A DNA stretch of 5,441 nucleotides from Planctomycetaceae bacterium (GTDB lineage: Bacteria > Planctomycetota > Planctomycetia > Planctomycetales > Planctomycetaceae): assembly GCA_016765335.1 (NCBI GenBank), contig JAESQE010000039.1, positions 3,002 through 8,442 of the forward strand, given 5' to 3'. Every line of letters begins with the position of its first letter. The stretch's first letter is position 1. The notes under the pieces were generated by a model. The model searched no databases, was not told the DNA's origin, and saw only the letters and a program-made list of their open reading frames with translations. Shown here piece after piece: positions 1 through 5,441 of this stretch. The position numbers were made by a program, and so were the translations under genes.

Positions 1-2
1 TT

Positions 3-1559
3 GAGGAGTTCGAATTACATCGCTCCGAAGATGCAAACGATGCCCTGCAACTGGTAGATCAGGATTGCATGTTCTGGCGAGAATTTACGCAAGGCCCCGA
101 GAACCTGCTCCTTCTGGATACTCCCGATATTGATAGCGACGCGGAAGTGAACTGGTCGCGGGCAGACAAAGTTCGCAGAGCGGCTGACGTGCTGATCGCT
201 GTTCTGACGCAGCAAAAATATAACGATGCCGCTGTGAAAAAGTTTTTTCGAATCGCAGCTCAGGAAGACAAAGCGATTCTCGTCATCTTCAATCAATGCT
301 TAATTCCTGAGGACGATCAATACTGGCCGGTTTGGCTGGAAACATTTTGTAACGAAACCGGAGTCGCTCCCGAGTTCGTGTATGTTGCCCCACACGATCG
401 GCAAGCAGCTGAATCAAATCAACTGCAATTCTTTCAACGCGATTGGCCCGTCAAGCAGAATCCTTCAGAAGCAGCCGCTTCAGAGCAATCGACCGCTCGA
501 AACCTGATGCAGGAGATTTCGAAACTTCGTTTTGAAGAGATCAAACTGCGTTCACTTCGCGGAGCCATCACTGCGATTCATGATGAGCACACCGGAATTC
601 CTCAGTACCTGGCCGACATTAAACAGCGGGCTGGGATTCATGGAGATGCCTGGAACAGGCTGACCGAACGACTGCGAGAAATTCATGTTAACTGGCCGAA
701 AATCCCCAATCGAGTGGTGATTTCTGAAATTCGATCCTGGTGGAAGACTCAACGAACCGGTTGGGAATCTTCAGTGCATGGATTTTACGACATCGTTGGC
801 AAAGGCATTATGTGGCCAGTGCATAAGCTGCGCGGTGTCGATCCGGCTGACTCATCCAGCTGGATCGAAGAGTATCGACTTCAGGAATGGAACATCATTC
901 AAAAGCAACTTGGCGAAATTTATGACCGTCTCGATTCCCTGAGCACGCACGGCAATCCGGTTCTTGCTCCTCGGTTGAACAGACTTCTATCAGGAAATTC
1001 CCGGGAAGAAACGATCAAAAAACTTCACATTGCTCATCAGGAATCTCAGCTTGATCAACAATTAGAGCAGTTAATTCATCAACAAATGACGACATTTCGT
1101 GAGCAACGTTCCGATTGGTATCGGTTGCTGAAAAGGTTAGATTCAGTCGCAGCTGCAGCTCGACCCGCAGTCAGCATCGCGTTGTTTGCTACCGGTTTTG
1201 GCCCGGTCGGAAATGCAGTGATGCCTGCCATGACAGAAACCGCCATGCAAGCTGCCTTTCAGGTCGCAGGTGATGTCACCGCAGGAACAGTCACCGCAGC
1301 TGTCGGCGAAACCGCAATCAGTTCGGGAGCTTCCACCAGCATGGGCTATCTGGAATCCTGGTTCCATCAATTGCACAACGCCTTTATTGAAACACGAAAA
1401 GCCTGGCTGCTGGATCAATTACAAAAAAACTTCTGGGGAACATTGCTTGATGATTTAAGCCAGGCAGCCGATACTCCACAAAGCGGTGAATATGCCGATT
1501 TAGAACAACAAATAAACCAGCTTGACGATTTGTATCAATTGGCCGAAGGTCATCAATAA
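3..1559 (+). CDS. P-loop GTPase-like protein, 5' end outside the window
   Basis: The frame is open to the left edge, so the gene starts upstream and the ATG at 69 is only an internal methionine; 518 codons are visible. Seen, numbering from that Met: a hydrophobic strand followed by DTPD (17-20), matching a Walker B/G3 motif (usually DTPG); the helix-strand stretch ADVLIAVLTQQKYND (about 39-53); and ILVIFNQC (70-77), where the G4 motif NKxD is expected. The G1 P-loop and G2 switch would lie upstream. After about residue 130 comes a long charged, probably helical region with a Gln/Leu-rich stretch (about 325-350), then an Ala/Gly-rich hydrophobic segment (about 358-420) that could contact membrane, then a soluble helical tail. 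This layout resembles large Era/dynamin-like GTPases, but the family is uncertain. Lys and Asp of G4 are replaced (NQCL), so nucleotide specificity may be altered. The role is unknown. It probably shares a transcript with the following prenyltransferase gene. Confidence 0.75.
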   Translation, partial: EEFELHRSEDANDALQLVDQDCMFWREFTQGPENLLLLDTPDIDSDAEVNWSRADKVRRAADVLIAVLTQQKYNDAAVKKFFRIAAQEDKAILVIFNQCLIPEDDQYWPVWLETFCNETGVAPEFVYVAPHDRQAAESNQLQFFQRDWPVKQNPSEAAASEQSTARNLMQEISKLRFEEIKLRSLRGAITAIHDEHTGIPQYLADIKQRAGIHGDAWNRLTERLREIHVNWPKIPNRVVISEIRSWWKTQRTGWESSVHGFYDIVGKGIMWPVHKLRGVDPADSSSWIEEYRLQEWNIIQKQLGEIYDRLDSLSTHGNPVLAPRLNRLLSGNSREETIKKLHIAHQESQLDQQLEQLIHQQMTTFREQRSDWYRLLKRLDSVAAAARPAVSIALFATGFGPVGNAVMPAMTETAMQAAFQVAGDVTAGTVTAAVGETAISSGASTSMGYLESWFHQLHNAFIETRKAWLLDQLQKNFWGTLLDDLSQAADTPQSGEYADLEQQINQLDDLYQLAEGHQ

Positions 1560-1590
1560 AGTAGTGCAGAATAAGCACAAAGAAACATTA

Positions 1591-2484
1591 ATGAGTACCG
1601 CAGAAACAACATCAGGCACGACGATTCAAAAATATCTGGGACTGATCCGCTTCAGTCACACGATCTTTGCGCTTCCGTTTGCACTTTTGACAGCCATCAT
1701 CGCCTGGCACGGTGATCAAGCAGAATTTCGCTGGCAGGATTTGATTGGAATTTTGCTGTGCATGGTTTTTGCCCGCTCAGCCGCGATGGCGTTTAATCGT
1801 TATGCCGATCAAAAGATCGATGCCAAGAACCCGCGTACCGCAAGCAGGCACATTCCTTCTGGTCAATTGAGTTCACGGGGCGTGTTAACTTTTACCATTT
1901 TGACGAGCGTTTGTTTCGTGCTTTCGACGCTTATGTTTTTTCCGAACAAATTGCCGCTCTATCTTTCGGTCCCGGTTCTGTTGTTTTTGCTGGGGTATTC
2001 TTACGCCAAACGGTTCAGCATGTTTGCACATTATTGGCTGGCAGCTGCGTTGATGCTTTCCCCCATTGCGACCTGGATTGCAATCACCGGCTCATTATCT
2101 TTACCGCCGATTGCATTGGCTGCGGTCATTTTTTTCTGGGTTGGCGGATTTGATATCATTTATGCTTGCCAGGATGCAGAATACGACCGCGATGTCGGAT
2201 TACACAGCATCCCCTCCAAACTGGGAATTGCAGGGGCGTTGCGGTTTGCAGCTGCGAGCCATTTGCTCTGTTTGGTGTCATTAATACTGTTTTGGCAGGT
2301 CGCTGGTCTGGGGACAATTTTCCTGGTCGGGGTCGTGATTGTGGCCGGATTACTGATTTATGAACACTTGCTCGTCAAACCGGACGATCTTTCGCGGGCC
2401 GGAGTCGCGTTTTTCCAGATCAATGCGTTGATCAGCATCGGATTACTGCTCATCGGAATTGCGGACCTCTGGCTGGCATTGTAA
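1591..2484 (+). CDS. ubiA: UbiA-like polyprenyltransferase (4-hydroxybenzoate polyprenyltransferase family, MqnP-like)
   Basis: This is an integral-membrane prenyltransferase that should attach a polyprenyl chain to an aromatic acid in quinone biosynthesis. In planctomycetes, which are known to use menaquinone, the likely role is the MqnP step of the futalosine pathway; that role is inferred, since no other mqn gene is visible. The 297-residue protein has both metal-diphosphate motifs of the UbiA superfamily: NRYADQKID (N69, D73, D77) and DIIYACQDAEYD (D188, Y191, D195, D199). About nine hydrophobic segments are visible (roughly 22-40, 50-68, 98-117, 121-139, 147-166, 172-190, 219-237, 239-257, 276-297). 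The N-terminal KYLGLIRFSHTIFALPFALL and the late YEHLLVKPDDLSRAGVAFFQ are typical of the UbiA-like branch found in bacteria lacking ubiquinone. The start at 1591 is preferred because it fits the usual family N-terminus and follows the GTPase stop by 31 bases; the in-frame ATG at 1522 would overlap that gene. The ribosome binding site is weak (AAAGAAA), so translation may depend on the upstream gene. Confidence 0.93.
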   Translation: MSTAETTSGTTIQKYLGLIRFSHTIFALPFALLTAIIAWHGDQAEFRWQDLIGILLCMVFARSAAMAFNRYADQKIDAKNPRTASRHIPSGQLSSRGVLTFTILTSVCFVLSTLMFFPNKLPLYLSVPVLLFLLGYSYAKRFSMFAHYWLAAALMLSPIATWIAITGSLSLPPIALAAVIFFWVGGFDIIYACQDAEYDRDVGLHSIPSKLGIAGALRFAAASHLLCLVSLILFWQVAGLGTIFLVGVVIVAGLLIYEHLLVKPDDLSRAGVAFFQINALISIGLLLIGIADLWLAL

Positions 2485-2521
2485 AGTGTATTTTCAGGAG
2501 AATATGACTTAACATCGTAGT

Positions 2522-2556
2522 GGTCCAACTAGCGTTAAAGGTCAGTCATTTGGACC
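2522..2556. repeat. 7-bp inverted repeat GGTCCAA/TTGGACC
   Basis: GGTCCAA (2522-2528) and TTGGACC (2550-2556) are exact reverse complements separated by 21 bases. The pair overlaps the left terminal repeat of the MITE-like unit, and it carries the GGTCC/GGACC core that recurs at 2821 and 2990-3007. No T-run follows, so it is not a standard terminator. Confidence 0.4.
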
Positions 2557-2609
2557 GAGGCTTTTGATGTCCCGATTGGGAACAAATTAAAACGGATAGA
2601 TTTTATTTT

Positions 2610-2712
2610 ACCACAGAGACGCAGAGAACACCGAGTTGAAAAAGTAGCAGAAAATCAATCAATTTAACTCAAAAGATAGACGGTATTGGGTTTTTCTCTG
2701 TGCCTCCGTGGT
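2610..2712. repeat. Nested CACAGAG/CTCTGTG inverted repeat
   Basis: The arm ACCACAGAGACGCAGAGA (2610-2627) pairs with TCTCTGTGCCTCCGTGGT (2695-2712) at 15 of 18 positions, across a 67-base loop. It sits near the middle of the larger inverted-repeat unit. From memory, the ACCACAGAG...CTCTGTGG pattern recurs in planctomycete and related intergenic regions, where it may fold into a long stem in RNA. Here two arms are present, separated by AT-rich sequence. Confidence 0.6.
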
Positions 2713-2806
2713 TTATTCAAATCTCTCTTGGTTTGATACCGGCTACGTTGGGTGAGTCGCCAGGAAGTATATTCCAAAATCATTAAACGATCTGCCATTT
2801 AACGCT

Positions 2807-3012
2807 GGTTGCAATACTACGGACCTACGGAACTTGACGCCTGACAATTATACCCATTGTTTAGCATAAGAGATTCAGTAGGCACACGAAGATGAGTGCG
2901 AGCACCCATCCTACCTTTTTTTAGTCTGTTTTCTCTCCGCGGATCTTTGCGGTTAAAAAAACATTGAATTGAAAATGTCGAAGTGGCTTGGTCCGCAATA
3001 GCGGACCCTACG
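2807..3012. repeat. Second repeat block bounded by degenerate direct repeats
   Basis: The sequence at 2807-2829 (GGT, GCAATA, CGGACC, TACG in order) is a degenerate direct copy of 2990-3012 (GGTCC, GCAATA, GCGGACC, CTACG in order), with small insertions and deletions. Between them lie TTCTCTCCGCGG and CTTTGCGGTTAA (2931-2956), which on the minus strand read as AACCGCAAAG followed by CCGCGGAGAG, another repeat-like motif. Also present is a CACCCATCCTAC string (2903-2914) whose CCTAC pairs with GTAGG at 2878-2882. I read the whole as repeat-derived, non-coding sequence abutting the first unit. Confidence 0.45.
2990..3007 (-). terminator. Perfect 7-bp hairpin just downstream of the sulfatase stop
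   Basis: GGTCCGCAATAGCGGACC is a perfect 7-bp stem with a 4-base loop, starting 16 bases past the sulfatase stop codon. Its position suits a 3' end or mRNA-stabilising hairpin for that gene. There is no U-run directly after it on either strand, so it does not meet the full criteria for an intrinsic terminator. It may instead simply be one arm of the repeat block it terminates. Confidence 0.35.
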
Positions 3013-3023
3013 CTGCTCACCCC

Positions 3024-4448
3024 TTACTGTTTCAGAATTGGTTTTGGATTTTTGTGGATGCCGTGGGGGCGGATTTCTGTGCCTTCTCGGTTGGCGTCTC
3101 CCAATGTTCTTCTCGCTTTTTCTGCCAGTTTTTCCAGGCGAGCTACAATTTCTGGATGATCTGCAACAACGTTTTTTGTTTCGAAAGGATCGTCCACTAA
3201 ATGGAACAAGCTGGCGGGTCGTTTTCGCGGCTTGCCATTTTTTCCCTGAGCAGCCAGCGTGATATCCAAATTCAATTTCCAAGGCCCGGAGCGGACTGCT
3301 TGGAGTTGAAATTTCTGATAATAATAAAACGCTTCGTAAGGAGTTGATGCTTTTTTATCGAATAACAATGGTTCGATGTTCTGCCCATCGATGATGCGTT
3401 CTGTTGGTAACGGCGTATTTGTCATCGCGGCGAATGTTGGTAGAAAATCCATCATCGTGCAAAGTTCAGGGCAAACCGATCCAGCTGCAATTTGTCCGGG
3501 CCAACTCATAATACAAGGCACTCGCATGCCTCCTTCGGATGTTGTGTACCCCCAGCCAGCCAGCGGTTTGTTGGTCCCTTGGACTGGGTTTCTGCGAGGT
3601 GCTCCGTTATCGGAAGTCCAGACGATGAGAGTGTTTTCACGTAATCCGTTTTCTTCTAATGTACGCACCATTTCGCCCAGAGACCAATCGATTTCCTCAA
3701 TGGAATCTCCCCAGGGACCATTTTTCGATTTGCCTCGAAATGGTTCGCTCGCAAACGGTGTTCGGGTACTGCCGGGCATGCACTGCGGGAAGTAGAGAAA
3801 GAATGGCTCGTCTTTATTATCGACAATCCACTCACACGCAGCTTCGGTTAATTTCTGAGCCAGCATGTCACGATCACAAGGAGCTTCGATCACTTGATCA
3901 TTAACCATCAACGGCAAGTCGGGCCAGTTGGTTCCCTCGCGTGGGGTCATGTCGTCGCTGTACGGGATGCCCATGAAGTGATCGAATCCCTGAGCATTGG
4001 GCAGAAACTCTGGTTGATCTCCCAAGTGCCATTTTCCGAATATCGAGGTGGCATACCCTGCTTTTTTCATCATTTCTGCAACAGTGAATTCCTGAGGATG
4101 CAAACCGAACTGCGAAACAGGACGCAGCACCCAACCGTCGGTCATCGTCATACTGATTCGCTTGGGATAACAACCGGTCATTAAAGCGGCTCTGCTGGGA
4201 GTACAAACTCCGCTGGCAGAATAACAGTGCGTAAATTTGCGACCTTCTTTGGCCATGCGATTCAAGTGTGGCGTGCGATGCAATGTTGAGCCGAACGGTT
4301 CGATGTCGCCGTACCCGAGGTTATCGCAAAAGATAAAAATGATGTTCGGGCGGGTGGTTCGCTTTTGTTTTGCAGCAAGCGGGTTCATGTAGAATCCAGC
4401 AAAACAGCAAAATGTAATCGACAGGATAAAAAGTTGTTTCAGCCTCAT
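3024..4448 (-). CDS. Secreted arylsulfatase A-like sulfatase (formylglycine type)
   Basis: This is a probable type I sulfatase (alkaline-phosphatase fold) that hydrolyses sulfate esters outside the cytoplasm; its substrate is unknown. The 474-residue protein begins with a signal peptide: MRLKQ, a hydrophobic core (about 6-20), then PLAAKQ, suggesting cleavage near residue 26. Active-site elements: metal ligands D42-N43 in FCDNLGYGD; the formylglycine signature C82-T-P-S-R86, converted by a maturase not in this window; GKWHLG with K139 and H141; and TSDNG with D280 and N281. Residues 145-167, including GIPYSDDM, follow the arylsulfatase A pattern. The C-terminal part (about 375-440, with AVRSGPWKLNL and LFHLVDDPFETKN) is the usual sulfatase end domain, so the gene looks complete. 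By eye, the segment normally holding the arylsulfatase A His229 reads MPGSTRTPF with no His, and the position of Lys302 falls on Gly in GWGYTTSEGG. The start at 4448 is chosen because GAGG lies 5 bases upstream and it opens directly into the signal peptide; the ATG at 4478 would add ten polar residues. Confidence 0.93.
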   Translation of the reverse strand: MRLKQLFILSITFCCFAGFYMNPLAAKQKRTTRPNIIFIFCDNLGYGDIEPFGSTLHRTPHLNRMAKEGRKFTHCYSASGVCTPSRAALMTGCYPKRISMTMTDGWVLRPVSQFGLHPQEFTVAEMMKKAGYATSIFGKWHLGDQPEFLPNAQGFDHFMGIPYSDDMTPREGTNWPDLPLMVNDQVIEAPCDRDMLAQKLTEAACEWIVDNKDEPFFLYFPQCMPGSTRTPFASEPFRGKSKNGPWGDSIEEIDWSLGEMVRTLEENGLRENTLIVWTSDNGAPRRNPVQGTNKPLAGWGYTTSEGGMRVPCIMSWPGQIAAGSVCPELCTMMDFLPTFAAMTNTPLPTERIIDGQNIEPLLFDKKASTPYEAFYYYQKFQLQAVRSGPWKLNLDITLAAQGKNGKPRKRPASLFHLVDDPFETKNVVADHPEIVARLEKLAEKARRTLGDANREGTEIRPHGIHKNPKPILKQ

Positions 4449-4572
4449 TGCGACCTCGTTATAAAAAGGGTTTGGCAATATCTTTTCTCGGACGGTCTTT
4501 TTATGATAATGACTCCCCGCTCAATAATCTGTCCTGGAAAGCCTGCCTGCTGGAGAATGAGGAAAGAAAATT
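4449..4572. promoter_or_regulatory. Divergent promoter region between the sulfatase and esterase genes
   Basis: These 124 bases separate two divergent starts and should hold both promoters. Toward the esterase, TATGATAAT (4502-4510) is a possible -10 box, about 62 bases before the ATG, but I find no good -35 at normal spacing. The same site contains the small palindrome TTAT-G-ATAA (4501-4509). Toward the sulfatase, the only AT-rich boxes on the minus strand (GATATT near 4478-4483, TATAAC near 4459-4464) lack convincing partners. Ribosome binding sites are visible on both sides: GAGG for the sulfatase (4454-4457 on the minus strand) and GAGGA (4559-4563) for the esterase. Confidence 0.4.
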
Positions 4573-5441
4573 ATGACACTCAACCCCCGTGTAAAACAAT
4601 TTCTGGATGCGATCGCTGAATTTTCCCCAGCACCTTTAGAGCAAGGATCAGTTGCTGAAGCACGTGCCAGAACCGTGCCTGTGCTGGGTCTTTTTGATCC
4701 CGTTTTAGAAACCAGGCACATTTCCATTCCGACTCGCTCAGGAGAAATCGCAGCCCGGCTGTATGTTCCTGAACCGAATGAATCAGAAACCGATCCGCGA
4801 GAACTGCCCGTACTTGCCTATATTCATGGCGGCGGCTGGGTCATGGGAGAGCTTGAAACTTACGATCAGCTTTGCTGTGCACTAGCTGCCCGAAGTGGTT
4901 GCGCGGTGATCAGTTTGGGGTATCGACTCGCCCCCGAACATCCTTACCCGGCCGCTGTTGAAGATTGCATTGATGGTGTCAACTGGTTGCTGGCAGAAAA
5001 GTTAAATTCAAGCGCAGACTCAAAGCATCGTTGGTGTACCGATCCGTCTCAGGTATTTGTGATGGGAGATAGTGCAGGCGGAAACCTGGCAGCTGTGGTT
5101 GCATTAGAACTCAACAAAAAGCAACCTCATGCACTGCAAGGACAGGTTCTGATTTATCCCATCACCGATGCAGACTTCACGCGAGAATCTTATACCGAAA
5201 ACGCAGAAGGGTATTTTCTGACAACCGCGATGATGACATGGTTCTGGGATCTTTATTGTCCAAATCATGAACAGTGGTTTGACCCCAGCCTGTCTCCAAT
5301 CCGGGCAGTCACACATGCCGGCCTACCCGATACATTTCTTGTGACTTGCCAATACGATCCGCTTCGAGATGAAGGCATCGCGTATGCAGATGTTTTGCAA
5401 GCTGCGGGAGTGAAGGTTGATCACCAACATATCACCGGGTT
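4573..5441 (+). CDS. Alpha/beta hydrolase of the hormone-sensitive lipase family, 3' end outside the window
   Basis: This is a probable carboxylesterase (bacterial family IV, Abhydrolase_3 type) acting on short-chain esters; the physiological substrate is unknown. 289 codons are visible and the frame stays open to the window edge. Seen: an N-terminal cap-like region (1-50); the oxyanion-hole motif HGGGW (85-89); the family hallmark YRLAPEHPYPAAVED (117-131); the nucleophile elbow GDSAGG with Ser167; and YDPLRDEG, whose Asp262 is the expected catalytic acid. The catalytic His, usually about 30 residues after that Asp, should lie just beyond the window, so perhaps 20-40 residues are missing. 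There is no signal peptide, which suggests a cytosolic enzyme. The start at 4573 is supported by GAGGA nine bases upstream and by the usual spacing to HGGG. It diverges from the sulfatase gene and may share regulation with it, but a shared pathway is not shown. Confidence 0.92.
   Translation, partial: MTLNPRVKQFLDAIAEFSPAPLEQGSVAEARARTVPVLGLFDPVLETRHISIPTRSGEIAARLYVPEPNESETDPRELPVLAYIHGGGWVMGELETYDQLCCALAARSGCAVISLGYRLAPEHPYPAAVEDCIDGVNWLLAEKLNSSADSKHRWCTDPSQVFVMGDSAGGNLAAVVALELNKKQPHALQGQVLIYPITDADFTRESYTENAEGYFLTTAMMTWFWDLYCPNHEQWFDPSLSPIRAVTHAGLPDTFLVTCQYDPLRDEGIAYADVLQAAGVKVDHQHITG

Larger units (their letters stand above)
2517..2820. repeat. MITE-like unit of about 304 bases with imperfect terminal inverted repeats
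   Basis: The left arm 2517-2551 and the reverse complement of the right arm 2785-2820 match at about 28 of 36 aligned columns with one gap. They share the ends GTAGT and an uninterrupted AGCGTTAAA core (2531-2539 on the left, inverted at 2797-2805 on the right). The interior encodes nothing and carries a second, nested inverted repeat. Small size, terminal inverted repeats and no coding capacity fit a miniature inverted-repeat element or a large REP-like palindromic unit. No target-site duplication is visible at the boundaries, so a transposition origin is inference. Confidence 0.55.
2485..3023. other. Repeat-rich convergent intergenic spacer without a credible gene
   Basis: This is the 539-base gap between the 3' ends of the ubiA-like gene (+) and the sulfatase gene (-). 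No frame gives a protein with recognisable motifs and a ribosome binding site. The sequence is a mosaic of inverted and direct repeats, listed as separate features. The first 32 bases (2485-2516) show no hairpin followed by a T-run, so I see no clear intrinsic terminator for the ubiA-like transcript. Confidence 0.8.

Noticed and set aside
1522..1590. Upstream in-frame ATG extension of the ubiA-like gene
   Set aside because: It would overlap the GTPase gene by 38 bases and add 23 residues not expected in the family; the ATG at 1591 fits better.
2517..3012. CRISPR array
   Set aside because: The repeats are few, imperfect, mostly inverted and irregularly spaced, with no uniform spacers and no cas genes.
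2817..3020. 67-residue minus-strand ORF in the convergent spacer
   Set aside because: It lies wholly within repeat sequence, its two ends encode similar SSVG strings because of the direct repeats, and it has no recognisable domain. It is best read as an artefact of the repeat block.
2953..3282. 109-residue minus-strand ORF
   Set aside because: It overlaps the 3' end of the sulfatase gene in another frame, is very rich in Arg, Lys and Ser, and has no domain pattern.
3376..3795. 139-residue plus-strand ORF antisense to the sulfatase
   Set aside because: The sulfatase on the opposite strand has full family motifs across this interval; this frame shows no motif and is a shadow.
4389..4448. Possible lipoprotein signal peptide in the sulfatase because of Cys14-Cys15
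   Set aside because: The residues before these cysteines (SITF) do not fit a lipobox, which needs a small residue just before the Cys; an ordinary signal peptidase I signal is more likely.
4449..4478. Longer start for the sulfatase at 4478
   Set aside because: It places ten polar residues before the signal peptide, and the GAGG ribosome binding site is correctly spaced for 4448 instead.
4365..4619. 84-residue plus-strand ORF spanning the divergent spacer
   Set aside because: It runs antisense to the sulfatase signal peptide and overlaps the esterase start in a different frame, with low-quality composition and no ribosome binding site or motif.

Overview
The window looks like bacterial chromosome from a planctomycete (Planctomycetota, Gimesia/Rubinisphaera-like). 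This rests on four things: a secreted formylglycine sulfatase, a UbiA-like prenyltransferase of the kind used for menaquinone, a large and poorly characterised GTPase, and an intergenic spacer full of CACAGAG-type inverted repeats of a sort I recall from planctomycete genomes. The lineage call is inference, because no rRNA or other marker gene is present.

Layout. (1) From position 1 to 1559 (+) runs the 3' part of a P-loop GTPase gene whose start lies before the window. (2) 31 bases later a UbiA-family integral-membrane prenyltransferase is encoded on the same strand (1591-2484), probably in the same transcript. (3) A 539-base spacer (2485-3023) separates the convergent ubiA-like and sulfatase genes. 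It holds no credible gene. It is built of repeat material: a roughly 304-base unit with imperfect terminal inverted repeats (2517-2820), containing a second CACAGAG/CTCTGTG inverted repeat, followed by a second block (2821-3012) that ends in a perfect 7-bp hairpin just after the sulfatase stop. (4) A complete, signal-peptide-bearing arylsulfatase A-like gene lies on the minus strand (4448-3024). (5) A 124-base divergent spacer (4449-4572) should hold the promoters for the sulfatase and for (6) a hormone-sensitive-lipase-family alpha/beta hydrolase on the plus strand (4573 to beyond the window end).

Functional reading. The prenyltransferase most likely acts in quinone biosynthesis at the cytoplasmic membrane. 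The sulfatase would be exported and desulfate an unknown sulfated substrate. The divergent hydrolase is a probable cytosolic carboxylesterase. Nothing shows that these three form one pathway. I see no CRISPR array, tRNA, rRNA, phage gene, transposase or defence system. The points most worth a second look are the MITE-like repeat in the convergent spacer, the apparent absence of two sulfate-contacting residues in the sulfatase, and the degenerate G motifs of the GTPase.
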